Positions 9,381 through 19,342 of a stretch of DNA of 64,000 nt are shown here, piece after piece. Source of the DNA: Desulfobacteraceae bacterium 4572_130 (GTDB lineage: Bacteria; Desulfobacterota; Desulfobacteria; Desulfobacterales; Desulfobacteraceae). The DNA lies in NCBI GenBank assembly GCA_002084425.1, contig NBLN01000005.1, forward strand, positions 125,360 to 189,359. The letters run 5' to 3'. Position 1 is the first letter of the stretch; each line of letters begins with the position of its first letter. Below the pieces are notes generated by a model. It was not told the DNA's origin and did no database searches. It saw nothing but the letters and a program-made list of their open reading frames with translations. Both the position numbers and the translations under genes were made by a program.

Positions 9381-9455
9381 TAACTGCCATGTGGCAGATC
9401 TAATTTTTTAATTCTTGGTTTGCCTGATAACGAAACATAAAAGAATATTAAAGTG
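9381..9455 (+). repeat. Repeat A, copy 1
   Basis: It begins TAACTGCCATGTGGCAG (the hairpin), continues with ATTCTTGGTTTGCCT, and then CGAAACATAAAAGAATATTA. It starts about 12 bases after metG. Confidence 0.75.
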
Positions 9456-9481
9456 TTTATTCTAAATATCAAACATATTTG

Positions 9482-9905
9482 CCCAATAAGACAAGTATAA
9501 ATATTGATTATGCCCATGCAGACCCTATTAATATTTTTAAGCTGATTGAGGATATATTAGCAAAACCTCAAAATAATCCTATTCATACGTTTCAACAATT
9601 TTCTGATATAAAAAATTGATTGCATGAACAATGGACTGGTCTTTTTAAAGAGTTACTTCATCGTCTATCAAGTTAATAACAAATTGTAACATTATCCTCA
9701 CAAGCTAAAGAGTTTTAAAAAATAAATAATACATTAAAACACTATCTTAAAGCTGTAATAAAAGAAATATAACCAGATGATAAAGCTTATTAAGTTAGAA
9801 GAGAAACAACTTAAATTAGAAGAAAAACGGCTTAAAGAATTATTTCATAGAAATAAAATTCTTGTAGGTAATGTGATTATAAAAAAATACAGTTATAAAA
9901 AATAA
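9482..9905 (+). pseudogene. Decayed unidentified gene
   Basis: In one frame a protein-like sequence runs from about 9482 (NIDYAHADPINIFKL... then LHEQWTGLFKELLHRLSS) to about 9790. It is broken by several TAA codons and one TGA. Most TAA stops sit where CAA (Gln) would fit, and the TGA could be TGG, which is the mark of C-to-T and G-to-A decay. After a frame change near 9790 it continues as a charged coiled coil (KLEEKQLKLEEKRLKELF) and ends at a TAA at 9903-9905. I do not recognise the family. Together with repeat A copy 1 it explains most of the 551-base gap between metG and the next gene. Confidence 0.6.
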
Positions 9906-9920
9906 AAATAAGACAAAAAA

Positions 9921-11498
9921 TTGCATAATTATACACAAAAAAATACATGGCGGGAATTTCAAAAAACATTACAACTTAAAAAAAAAAGAAAGATTTTTTT
10001 TCTAGGATTTTTAAAAATTCTAATGTGCATTACAGTAATCAGTCTAGTATTTATTTTTCTAAGAGAAACAAGAAACAATCTCACTTCCAAGCCTCAGCAA
10101 ATAAGCATTACAAAAAATGCTGAGCAAATCAAATCTCCTGAGCAAATTCAAATTTATGGAAAGAATAAACCCTCTCAAAAAAACAAACTATATGAAAAAA
10201 TCCAGCCCCATATTAAAATAAAAACACCGGAAAAAAAGATTGAAAAAAATATTATTTCTGATTCAAAAAAAAATTTAAAGCCTGTTCCTAAAATGAACAT
10301 TATTTCCAACTTAGAAAGTATTTTAAAATTTAAAAAAAATATTACAAAAAAAGAACTAAAAAGTCTAGTCTCTTCAAAAAATTTTATTAATGCAGTTAAA
10401 AACATATTTACAATAAATACAGATAAAGAAATATTTCAAATCAAAACAAGTCTTAATATACCACTTCAGAATTTTCTAGTGAGAAAACTTAAATATTTAA
10501 AAACTCTTAAAAGAGGTAAGCCACAGTCTATTGGACTTATAGCAATGGAACCTGAAACAGGAAGAATCATTGCTATGGCAGGTTTTAATCTTTCTAATCC
10601 TGATATAAATCCATGTACTTTAAAAAAATATCCTGCTGCAAGTATTTTTAAAATCATAACAGCCTCTGCTGCCATAGAAATTTGTGGATATAATTCAAAA
10701 ACCCCAGTTTATTTTAATGGTAATAAATATACTCTTTATAAAAAACAACTTAAAGAAACAAAAAATAAATATACACGCAGACTATCCTTTGGCAATGCCT
10801 TTGCAGAATCTATTAACCCTGTTTTTGGCAAAATCGGATCTCTTTATATTGGTAGAAAAAATTTACAAAAATATAGTGCTGCCTTTGGATTTAACCAAAA
10901 TAATGATTTAGATTCAGATATATTATTTGACTCCGGCTTTATCAAAATAACAGACAAATCTTATCAATGGGCTGAACTAGGATGCGGATTTAATAAAACT
11001 ACAACCATATCACCAATATTTGGAGCAATGATAATAAGTACAATATTAAATTCTGGAAAAATGCCTGTTCCTTGTCTGGTTGATAAAGTTGAGAATTCTC
11101 AAGAAAATTTAGTTTATCAAAGAAAAAAAACTATAGGGCAGAAAACTATTAATCCAACAACAGCCCGCATACTAATGAAGATGATGAAAAAAACTATTGC
11201 CACTGGTACTGCGAGAAAATCTTTTAGAGGATTTTCAAAAGATTCCATACTTTCCAAGCTTAATCTTGGAGGTAAAACAGGTTCTATTTATAAAAAAAAT
11301 AATATTATTAAATATGATTGGTTTACAGGCTTTGCCAGGGAAAAAAAAGGTAAAAAACAACTTGCGGTTTCAATACTAGTTGAACATGAAAAATATATTG
11401 GAACAAGGGCTTCTGAATATGCTAGAATGATTTTTAAAAATTATTTTAAAAATTATTTTGCATTAAAAAACAAAAAAGAAAAGAAAAAACAGACATGA
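9921..11498 (+). CDS. Penicillin-binding transpeptidase
   Basis: About 525 residues. One N-terminal membrane segment (about 25-46) is followed by a lysine-rich, low-complexity linker (about 50-130) and a penicillin-binding transpeptidase domain with all three motifs: SIFK (catalytic Ser241), SIN (297-299) and KTG (452-454). It should cross-link peptidoglycan in the periplasm. No glycosyltransferase domain and no obvious PBP dimerisation domain are present, so it is smaller than typical FtsI or MrdA. The start is uncertain: the only upstream candidate after an in-frame stop is TTG at 9921, without a good ribosome binding site, and the next ATG (10023) would remove much of the membrane anchor. 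It stands alone between a decayed gene and repeat A copy 2. Confidence 0.82.
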   Translation: MHNYTQKNTWREFQKTLQLKKKRKIFFLGFLKILMCITVISLVFIFLRETRNNLTSKPQQISITKNAEQIKSPEQIQIYGKNKPSQKNKLYEKIQPHIKIKTPEKKIEKNIISDSKKNLKPVPKMNIISNLESILKFKKNITKKELKSLVSSKNFINAVKNIFTINTDKEIFQIKTSLNIPLQNFLVRKLKYLKTLKRGKPQSIGLIAMEPETGRIIAMAGFNLSNPDINPCTLKKYPAASIFKIITASAAIEICGYNSKTPVYFNGNKYTLYKKQLKETKNKYTRRLSFGNAFAESINPVFGKIGSLYIGRKNLQKYSAAFGFNQNNDLDSDILFDSGFIKITDKSYQWAELGCGFNKTTTISPIFGAMIISTILNSGKMPVPCLVDKVENSQENLVYQRKKTIGQKTINPTTARILMKMMKKTIATGTARKSFRGFSKDSILSKLNLGGKTGSIYKKNNIIKYDWFTGFAREKKGKKQLAVSILVEHEKYIGTRASEYARMIFKNYFKNYFALKNKKEKKKQT

Positions 11499-11499
11499 T

Positions 11500-11596
11500 T
11501 TATATAAAAAAACATAACTACTTAATATTTTTTAATGTCTCATTGTAAGACAAAAAAGCAAGAATTAAAAACCAGATCTGCCCCATGGCAGTTATT
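11500..11596 (-). repeat. Repeat A, copy 2 (inverted)
   Basis: Reads TATATAAAAAAACATAACTACTTAATATT..., then ACCAGATCTGCCCCATGGCAG, the inverse of copy 1. It starts immediately after the penicillin-binding protein gene. Confidence 0.8.
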
Positions 11597-11672
11597 GATA
11601 TACCCAAGACAAAATAGATGAAAAGTTTGTTACAGACCAATTAAATTTTTAAAAAGGTAATATTTTCGAAAA

Positions 11673-14600
11673 ATGAAAATAAATAAAATATTAAATTTTT
11701 TTTCAATAAATATAGAATTTGGCAGATATATAAATCATGTAAAAGATAATTCTCTTATAATATTTCCTATTTTGCAAAATACTTTATGCTGTGGAATATC
11801 TGCCATTGTTGCATTTAAAAAAGCACAACAAAATAAAGCAGATATTAAAAGTATTGAAAATCTTATTTCCTTAATTAAAAAAAAATCTTTATATTTCTGC
11901 ATAAATGATCACCATAATCTTGAGATAAATCTTCTTAAAAAAGAACAATTAGCTTCCAAACTTTTAAGAAAAACAAATATTCTTAAAACTCAAAGCCCTT
12001 TTCTTGAAATATTTACTAAAAAAAAAAAACAGGAAAATCTTAATCAAATAATATCTTCCCTTAAAAATATTATTAAAAATGAAAAACAGGAACTCAAAAA
12101 AAATAAGGCTGGACTTAAGCCCCTGGAAATTGAAAGAATCCTTCAACAAATAGAAAAACTTTATGATGTATATTGGTGTATGAAAAAGGAAATAATAGAA
12201 AATATTCATAAAATGAAAAAACTTAACACAAGACATAAAACTCTGGAAAACATTGAAAAAAATAAGTTTTTAAAGAAAATAAATAGTGTATTAAACAGCC
12301 TGGACAGACTTGAAGTAAGGGGAAGAGATTCAGCAGGCATATCAATTTTATGTGTTTTTAAAAAAAATATGTTTGAAAAAATAAAACAAAATCTAATCAA
12401 CCATGGATTAGAATATCAGTTAAAAAAAAGAACTAACCAGATAGTTCTTGTTAATAACAGCATTACTATTAATGATTTTTCCACAGAAGAAAATGAAGAT
12501 TTTATATCTATATCAATTGTATATAAAATTGCTGCTGAAATTGGTGCTCTGGGAGATAATGTATCTTTTTTAAGAAACCAGATAAAAAATGATGGAATAT
12601 TTCAGATAATAACAGAATTTATTCCTGTTTCTAGTACAGTTTTAGCCCACACTAGATGGGCATCTGTAGGAGATATAACAGAGGCAAATTGTCATCCTTT
12701 GGACAATAAATCCAGTGATAAATATATTGAAAAAAATAAAATTATCCATGCCTGTCTTAATGGAGATATTGATAATTATCTTGAATTAAAAAATGAATAT
12801 GAAGAAAGATATGATAAAATAAACAAAAAAATTTCAACTGACACAAAAATAATTCCACTTCACATTGAACACTATTTAAAACAAGGATTTTTTATTGAAG
12901 AAGCTTTTAGACTTGCAGTAAATGATTTTACTGGCTCCCATGCAATAACTATGCACACAGACCTTGCACCAGGTAAACTTTTTCTGGCACAAAAGGGAAG
13001 TGGACAGGCTTTGTATGTTGGCATATCTCCTGATAATTACATTGTAGCTTCTGAACTATACGGGCTTGTGGAAGAAACTCAGAATTTTATAAAACTTGAT
13101 GGTGAAGAAAAAGGGCAAATCATAATTCTAGATCCATCTGAAAAAGAATTATCAAAAATCAAATCAGTTTCCTATGACAATATACGAATTCAAATAGATA
13201 AAGATAATATACAAACTTGTGAAATAACATCAAAAGATATTGATAGACAAAACTATCCCCATTTTTTCTTAAAAGAGATTTTTGAATCTCCAGGGTCTCT
13301 AGAAAAAACTCTGGAAAATAAATTTAAAATTTCTTCTGATATTGACCAGCATGAAATATTTACTCTTAACAGATTAACTATACCTGAAATTCTTGAACAA
13401 AAACTTAAAAATAAAACAATAAAAAGAATTTGTTTTATTGGTCAAGGGACAGCCGGTGTTGCAGCTAAAGGATGTGCAGACATACTAAAATTTTATCTTG
13501 TTGATACACATATTAATGTTGATGCCAAAAAATCATCAGAACTTTCTGGATTTTTTATCAGAGGAAAACAACATGAAAAAAAAACCATGGAAAACGATCT
13601 TATTATAGCCATAAGCCAGTCAGGAACTACAACTGATACTAATAAAACCATAGATATGGTGAAAAAAAAAGGAGCGATTACAATTTCCATTGTTAACAAA
13701 AGAGATTCTGACCTTACATTTAAAACAGATGGAGTGCTTTATACAAGTAATGGAAGGGATGTTGAAATGTCTGTTGCATCTACAAAAGCTTTTTATTCTC
13801 AAATTGGTGCCGGCGCAATATTAGGGCTTTATATTGCCTGTATTACAAAATCAAGGACACTTAAGTTTATAAAAGAAGAAATAAATGAACTTTTAAGCCT
13901 TCCTGCTAAAATGAAAAAAGTTCTTGAAATAAAAAAACAGATTAAAACATGTGCTCAAAAACTTGCCATGACTAAAAACTACTGGGCAATTGTTGGTAGT
14001 GGTTTTAATAAGACTTCTGCAGATGAGATAAGAATAAAACTTAGTGAATTATGTTATAAAACAATATCTTCTGATTTTGTTGAAGATAAAAAACATATAG
14101 ACCTTTCTTCTGAACCTTTAATAATTATCTGTGCAGCAGGTACAAGAGAAACTGTACTTAGAGATATTATAAAAGAAGCAGCAATATTTAATGCCCATAA
14201 AGCAATTCCTATAATTATAACAGATATTGGTGAACATAGATTTGATATTTATACTGAAAATGTGTTTAAAGTTCCCAGGACAAAGGAGCATTTAGCTCCT
14301 ATACTTAATACTCTTGTAGGGCACCTATGGGGATATTATGCAGCTCTTACAATAAATAAAAGTTCTGAGTTCATGTATTCCGCAAAAACCAAAATACAAG
14401 ATCTTCTTGATAAATATACAACCAGGGGGCTTAATACCTATGAAATAACCCAGAAAAAAAAATTCAGGGAAAAAATTGCTCAATTTTATAATGAATTCTC
14501 TAAAAAAAGAAGAAAAAAAAAATTTCCTGCTGATATTGGTTTAAATAATATATCCAATTTAACATTAGCTTTAAAATATTTATCAGCAAGATTACCAATA

Positions 14601-15362
14601 TCTGATTTTGAAATAGATTTTGGCAAAGAACATACCCCTGATAATATGCTTAATGCTTTTTTTGAAAATATAAATGAATCTATAAATAAAATGGCAAGGC
14701 CCATTGATGCTATTAAACATCAGGCAAAAACAGTAACAGTTGGAACAAGTCGCACCAGTGAAAAATTTACAGGTATAATATTTGATGAACTTTTTTTGCA
14801 TAATATTAAAATATCCCAATTAACAAATAATAATGTTCTTGTTATAAAGAATCTCCAACAAGTTATCTCAAAAATCCTTGGAGGCTTTTTTTATAAAATT
14901 TCAGGACTTACACTTCTTGGAGAGCAGACCTCTAAAACCAAAATTAAGGTTATAAAGAAAACAGGTGCTGCCAGATCACAAATTTCAAGGACAGAAAAAA
15001 ATTTCCATTTGAAAGGAACCAAAAGTATTGTTGTAAGGGAAGGCAATGTTTATATTGGAAAAAATCGAAAAAATGAAAAAAATATTCTTGTTATACCTAT
15101 TTTGTCGGCTTTTCATGCAGAATCAAACAAAATAAAATATATTTTTTCATTAAATGTTGCTTTTAAAGCTTCAGAGGAAATATCTTTATTAACAAAGATC
15201 AAGGCCCTTGGAGGAAAATATACAAGAATTAAAGATATTATTCTTGAAACAAGTGATATCAAGTGGGACGATAAGTTTTTAAATTTTATAGCAATAAAAG
15301 ATTTATTTGGATATTCTGCTGAAAATATAGCAGATGATATTATAAAAAAAATGATGCCCTAG
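11673..15362 (+). CDS. Giant GlmS-like protein (glutaminase + two SIS domains)
   Basis: 1229 residues, twice the usual GlmS (about 610). Recognisable parts are: C40-G-I (CCGISAIV), matching the GlmS amidotransferase start; a charged insertion (about 60-200); LEVRGRDSAGI (about 210), HTRWASVGD (about 325) and a LNGDIDNYLELK stretch (about 365) of the glutaminase fold; SIS domain 1 (from about 585, GQGTAG, then SQSGTTTDT); SIS domain 2 (from about 769); and a C-terminal extension of about 300 residues. GlmS makes glucosamine-6-phosphate from fructose-6-phosphate and glutamine. The catalytic cysteine should be N-terminal, but here 39 residues precede it and no start codon adjoins it, so processing or altered function is implied. 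It stands alone and is followed by the TolC-like gene. Confidence 0.82.
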   Translation: MKINKILNFFSINIEFGRYINHVKDNSLIIFPILQNTLCCGISAIVAFKKAQQNKADIKSIENLISLIKKKSLYFCINDHHNLEINLLKKEQLASKLLRKTNILKTQSPFLEIFTKKKKQENLNQIISSLKNIIKNEKQELKKNKAGLKPLEIERILQQIEKLYDVYWCMKKEIIENIHKMKKLNTRHKTLENIEKNKFLKKINSVLNSLDRLEVRGRDSAGISILCVFKKNMFEKIKQNLINHGLEYQLKKRTNQIVLVNNSITINDFSTEENEDFISISIVYKIAAEIGALGDNVSFLRNQIKNDGIFQIITEFIPVSSTVLAHTRWASVGDITEANCHPLDNKSSDKYIEKNKIIHACLNGDIDNYLELKNEYEERYDKINKKISTDTKIIPLHIEHYLKQGFFIEEAFRLAVNDFTGSHAITMHTDLAPGKLFLAQKGSGQALYVGISPDNYIVASELYGLVEETQNFIKLDGEEKGQIIILDPSEKELSKIKSVSYDNIRIQIDKDNIQTCEITSKDIDRQNYPHFFLKEIFESPGSLEKTLENKFKISSDIDQHEIFTLNRLTIPEILEQKLKNKTIKRICFIGQGTAGVAAKGCADILKFYLVDTHINVDAKKSSELSGFFIRGKQHEKKTMENDLIIAISQSGTTTDTNKTIDMVKKKGAITISIVNKRDSDLTFKTDGVLYTSNGRDVEMSVASTKAFYSQIGAGAILGLYIACITKSRTLKFIKEEINELLSLPAKMKKVLEIKKQIKTCAQKLAMTKNYWAIVGSGFNKTSADEIRIKLSELCYKTISSDFVEDKKHIDLSSEPLIIICAAGTRETVLRDIIKEAAIFNAHKAIPIIITDIGEHRFDIYTENVFKVPRTKEHLAPILNTLVGHLWGYYAALTINKSSEFMYSAKTKIQDLLDKYTTRGLNTYEITQKKKFREKIAQFYNEFSKKRRKKKFPADIGLNNISNLTLALKYLSARLPISDFEIDFGKEHTPDNMLNAFFENINESINKMARPIDAIKHQAKTVTVGTSRTSEKFTGIIFDELFLHNIKISQLTNNNVLVIKNLQQVISKILGGFFYKISGLTLLGEQTSKTKIKVIKKTGAARSQISRTEKNFHLKGTKSIVVREGNVYIGKNRKNEKNILVIPILSAFHAESNKIKYIFSLNVAFKASEEISLLTKIKALGGKYTRIKDIILETSDIKWDDKFLNFIAIKDLFGYSAENIADDIIKKMMP

Positions 15363-15451
15363 AATTTTTTTTACCTACATTGGTAAAATATTTTGTAAGC
15401 CGCTATAAATAACTATTTTTTGCGGAAATCATAAAATCAGGAACAAAAAAT

Positions 15452-16768
15452 ATGAATAAAAAAATTTATTTTAGTTTTCTAACTTTTTTAGTCTTTAGTT
15501 TTTTTTCTATTAATATTTTTGCAAATGAAAAAAATAACAATATAACATACTCTCTTTATGATTTATGTAAAATAGCCTATGAAAATGCTGAAAAAATTAA
15601 AATTGCTGAAAATAATCTTGTTATTGCAAAACAGGAAAAGAAAAAAGCTATTTCTGCTTTTATCCCAACAATTACTGCATCTGGTTTTACTTTAAAATAT
15701 AACGAGTCAGATGAGTATAATCCTAATATTTCAGCCTATACAATAAATCTTAATCAATCTTTTACTCTTAATGGCAAGGAAATAATTGCCTTTAAAATTT
15801 CTAAAGATAAAATAAAACAATATGAATTTATTCTTCAAGCAGTTAAAGATGCATATTTTCTTGAAGTAGCAAAGGCTTATTATCAAATTTTCAGTAAAAA
15901 AAAATATGTTGAGATCAGCCGTGCTGATGTTGAAAGACTTAAAAAACATAAAAATGCTGTAAAGGAAAGACTTAAAGTTGGGCAGGTAACAAAAACAGCA
16001 CTTTACAGAGCAGAAGCTGAACTGTCAGGAGCTAGAACAGAACTTTTAAAATCTTTAAATAATCTTCAACTAGCAAGATCATCCCTTAAAAATCTTGTTA
16101 ATATTAGCGATACTTTTACCTTATCAACCAAGGAAACAAAAAATTTCAAAGACTTTGTATATTCTTTTGAAGAACTTAAAAAACAAGCTCTTGAAAAAAG
16201 ACCTGAAATTCAATCTGCAAAAAAAGTCTTTGAAATCAGCCAGAGAAATATCAAATTGGAAAAAAGTGATTTTTGGCCGACATTATCTATTCAAGGTACA
16301 TATTCAGACAAAAAAACAAAGTACGGTGAAAATCATGAAAATATTAATTATATAGAAGATACTTCTATTCAAGCAAATCTCAGCTTTACAATATTTGATG
16401 GGGGACTTAGAAGTGCCAGTCTGGCCCAGGCAATTGCCAGCAAAAATAAGGCAGACCTTGAACTTAATTTGCAGAGAAAAAAGATAATTCTTGAAACTGA
16501 AAAAGTTTGGCTTAATTTTCAAACCAGTCTAAGCACTCTTTCAACACTTAAAGACGAACTAAAATTTGCCCAAGAAAATTATAATGCAGTTAAAATGCAA
16601 TTTGAATTTGGAATGGCTGACAGTATTGACATAATGGATGCAAACACTCTTCTTGTTAAAGCCCAAAGGAAAATTTCAGATGCTGATTATAATCATACTT
16701 TTTCTATTCTTGAAATTATGCGCGCAAGGGGGGATATTGTATCAATGTTGATGATGGAGATTATTTAA
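15452..16768 (+). CDS. TolC-family outer-membrane protein
   Basis: 438 residues with a signal peptide (about 1-24, ending NIFANE). It then has the duplicated helical-hairpin layout of TolC/OEP proteins, with YLEVAKAYYQI and the matching second repeat LETEKVWLNFQ, plus the RLKVGQVTKT and FEFGMADSIDIMDA turns. TolC-like trimers form outer-membrane export channels for RND, MFS or ABC pumps. No inner-membrane pump is adjacent; the RND pair at 54-58 kb lacks its own channel. AGGAA lies eight bases before the ATG. glgP begins three bases after its stop, an odd but probably cotranscribed neighbour. Confidence 0.9.
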   Translation: MNKKIYFSFLTFLVFSFFSINIFANEKNNNITYSLYDLCKIAYENAEKIKIAENNLVIAKQEKKKAISAFIPTITASGFTLKYNESDEYNPNISAYTINLNQSFTLNGKEIIAFKISKDKIKQYEFILQAVKDAYFLEVAKAYYQIFSKKKYVEISRADVERLKKHKNAVKERLKVGQVTKTALYRAEAELSGARTELLKSLNNLQLARSSLKNLVNISDTFTLSTKETKNFKDFVYSFEELKKQALEKRPEIQSAKKVFEISQRNIKLEKSDFWPTLSIQGTYSDKKTKYGENHENINYIEDTSIQANLSFTIFDGGLRSASLAQAIASKNKADLELNLQRKKIILETEKVWLNFQTSLSTLSTLKDELKFAQENYNAVKMQFEFGMADSIDIMDANTLLVKAQRKISDADYNHTFSILEIMRARGDIVSMLMMEII

Positions 16769-16771
16769 CAT

Positions 16772-19342
16772 ATGAAAAAAATGCAAATTTATAAAGTATA
16801 TCCTGCAATTCCAGAATCATTGTCATTTCTTGACTTGCTTGCCAGAAATCTCTGGTGGTGCTGGAATCATGATGCCATTGAGTTATTTCATAGAATTCAT
16901 CCTGTAAAATGGGAAAAGTCTGGAAAAAATCCGGTAGCTTTTCTTTCCCATATATCTCCTGAACGATTTGACAATCTTTCAAAAGATGAGAGTTTTTTGG
17001 GGCATATTGAACGAGTAAAGGCAAAATTTGAACAAATACTTTCCCAGGCATCTCAAATTCAGGAATTTGATTTAAATTCCAAAGAAACAATTGCCTACTT
17101 TTGTATGGAATTTGGTATTCATGAATCACTTCCGTTTTTTGCTGGAGGACTGGGAATTCTTGCAGGCGATCATCTAAAAGCTTGTTCTAATCTAGGAGTT
17201 CCTTTGACAGGTATTGGTTTACTATTTCGCAAAGGTTATTTTAAGCAGTACCTTGACCATAATGGTTGGCAACAGGAAACCTATCCCATTAATGATATTT
17301 TTGATCTTCCTGTTCAAAAAGTAAAGGATGATTCAGGATTTGAAATAAAAATTGAAATAAAGGGTTCCATAGGCTTAATTCATGCCTGTGTTTGGGAATT
17401 AAATATTGGTAAAATCAGATTACTGCTTTTAGATACAAACTTACCAGAAAATCCAACTTTTATCAGAGATATTACATCAAGGCTTTATGCCAGCCATGGT
17501 AAAATTCGTGTTGCCCAGGAAATATTATTGGGAATTGGTGGAATTAAGGTACTAGATGCTATGAATATATTTCCCAATATATGTCACATTAATGAAGGGC
17601 ATTGTGCCTTTGCTGGATTGGAACGAATTTCAATTATTATGGATAAATATAATCTGGACTTTCAAAGTGCATTACAAATTTGTAAAAGAACCAGTATTTT
17701 TACTACCCATACTCCTGTGCAAGCTGGGCATGATGAGTTTCCAAGGGAATTCGTTCGACCTTATATTAGGTCTTATGCTAGCAAATTTGGTATTTCAGAT
17801 GATAAACTTCTATCCTGGGGAGAACCCCATGGCATCGAGGGTACAGGAAAATTTTCCATGTTTATCTTTGGTACTAATTTTTCAGGATATATTAATGGTG
17901 TTAGTCGTCTTCATGGTGAAGTAGCTCGTAGTATGTGGCAGTCCTTGTGGCCCAAACATCATGTGAAAGATATTCCCATTTCTCATATCACTAATGGGAT
18001 ACATATTTGCTCATATATTTCTAAACATAAAAATTCTTTATTAGAACGTTATTTGTCCTTAGATTGGTCTAATAGGCTTAATAATCCAAATTTAATTTCA
18101 AGAATAAACAATATTGAAGATGCAGCTTTATGGCATGTGCATGAACTAGACAGATCCAATTTAATTAAAAAATGCAGAGAGATATTGCGGGCACAGTATG
18201 AAAGACAAAATGCACCCAGAAATGTAATAGATGAAGTGGCAACTGTACTGGATCATCGCGTATTGACTATCTGTTTTGCACGACGATTTACTGCTTATAA
18301 GCGGGCAGGACTTCTGCTCAGGGATACAAAGCGTTTGATAAAACTAATCAATAATAAAGACAGACCAATCCAATTTGTGTTTGCTGGTAAAGCTCATCCC
18401 AATGATAATGAAGGTAAAAAAATTATAAAGCAGGTTATTGAATTTGCCCAAATTGCTGATATCAGGCATAGAGTTGTTTTTCTTGAAAATTATGATATTC
18501 ATATTGCGAGATATATGGTTCAGGGATGCGATGTATGGCTTAATACCCCCAGAAAACCTTATGAAGCTTGTGGTACATCAGGTATGAAGGCAGCTAGTAA
18601 TGGTGGATTAAACTTTTCTATTCTTGATGGATGGTGGTGTGAAGGATTTAAAAATAATCGGGGATGGAGCATTGGAAATGGGAATATTTATGATGATTAT
18701 GAATATCAGGATGAGATTGAAAGTCAGGCTTTGTTTAACATTCTTGAAAAGGATATAATTCCAAAATTTTATAACAGAAAAAAAGGTAATCCACCTATAA
18801 AATGGATAAAAATGATGAAAGAAGCTATGAAAATGGCTATCATTGATTTTTCAAGTGACCGAATGGTTAGGCAATATTCAACAAAATTCTATATTCCAGC
18901 ATCAAAAAATTTTAAACTGTTAACATATAATTCAGCTGAAAAAGCTAAAAAACTCGCACAAACTATGTCTCGATTAGTAGTGCTATGGAGCAATATTCAA
19001 CTAGCAACACCAAAATTTATTAATGAAGGGGATTTTATAGTTGGTGATACTTTTAGAATTACACTTAAGGTTGGTCTAGGAAAACTAACTCCTAAAGAAG
19101 TTGAAGTTCAGATTTATTACGGTAAAGTAAAATCTTCAGAGCATTCAGATAATCTTGAAGGCAGCAAAGCAAAAACTATGCACCTAAAAAAAACAAAAAA
19201 AATATCTAAAGATAATATCTATACCTGCACTATTACTTGTTCAGATTCAGGACGTTTTGGCTATACAGCCAGGGTGATTCCAAAGGGCGATAAAATATTA
19301 AGCAATACACCAGGTCTCATCACATGGGCTCCTGGAAAATAA
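16772..19342 (+). CDS. glgP: Alpha-glucan (glycogen) phosphorylase
   Basis: 856 residues. A member of the GlgP-like GT35 branch that opens with an N-terminal DUF3417-type domain (LLARNLWWCWNHDAIELF). It includes FCMEFGIHESLPFFAGGLGILAGDHLK, split here as FCMEFGIHESLP and FFAGGLGILAGDH, the HTPVQAGHDEF active-site loop, and the pyridoxal-phosphate site GTSGMKAASNGG with Lys606. The enzyme releases glucose-1-phosphate from stored glucan. It starts three bases after the TolC-like gene; a ribosome binding site (GATGGAGAT) lies inside that gene's end. glgA and glgB follow after a 630-base gap, giving synthesis and breakdown of glycogen in one cluster. Confidence 0.94.
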   Translation: MKKMQIYKVYPAIPESLSFLDLLARNLWWCWNHDAIELFHRIHPVKWEKSGKNPVAFLSHISPERFDNLSKDESFLGHIERVKAKFEQILSQASQIQEFDLNSKETIAYFCMEFGIHESLPFFAGGLGILAGDHLKACSNLGVPLTGIGLLFRKGYFKQYLDHNGWQQETYPINDIFDLPVQKVKDDSGFEIKIEIKGSIGLIHACVWELNIGKIRLLLLDTNLPENPTFIRDITSRLYASHGKIRVAQEILLGIGGIKVLDAMNIFPNICHINEGHCAFAGLERISIIMDKYNLDFQSALQICKRTSIFTTHTPVQAGHDEFPREFVRPYIRSYASKFGISDDKLLSWGEPHGIEGTGKFSMFIFGTNFSGYINGVSRLHGEVARSMWQSLWPKHHVKDIPISHITNGIHICSYISKHKNSLLERYLSLDWSNRLNNPNLISRINNIEDAALWHVHELDRSNLIKKCREILRAQYERQNAPRNVIDEVATVLDHRVLTICFARRFTAYKRAGLLLRDTKRLIKLINNKDRPIQFVFAGKAHPNDNEGKKIIKQVIEFAQIADIRHRVVFLENYDIHIARYMVQGCDVWLNTPRKPYEACGTSGMKAASNGGLNFSILDGWWCEGFKNNRGWSIGNGNIYDDYEYQDEIESQALFNILEKDIIPKFYNRKKGNPPIKWIKMMKEAMKMAIIDFSSDRMVRQYSTKFYIPASKNFKLLTYNSAEKAKKLAQTMSRLVVLWSNIQLATPKFINEGDFIVGDTFRITLKVGLGKLTPKEVEVQIYYGKVKSSEHSDNLEGSKAKTMHLKKTKKISKDNIYTCTITCSDSGRFGYTARVIPKGDKILSNTPGLITWAPGK

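Noticed and set aside
16761-17129. 122-residue minus-strand frame opposite the start of glgP
   Set aside because: It is the antisense of conserved phosphorylase codons.
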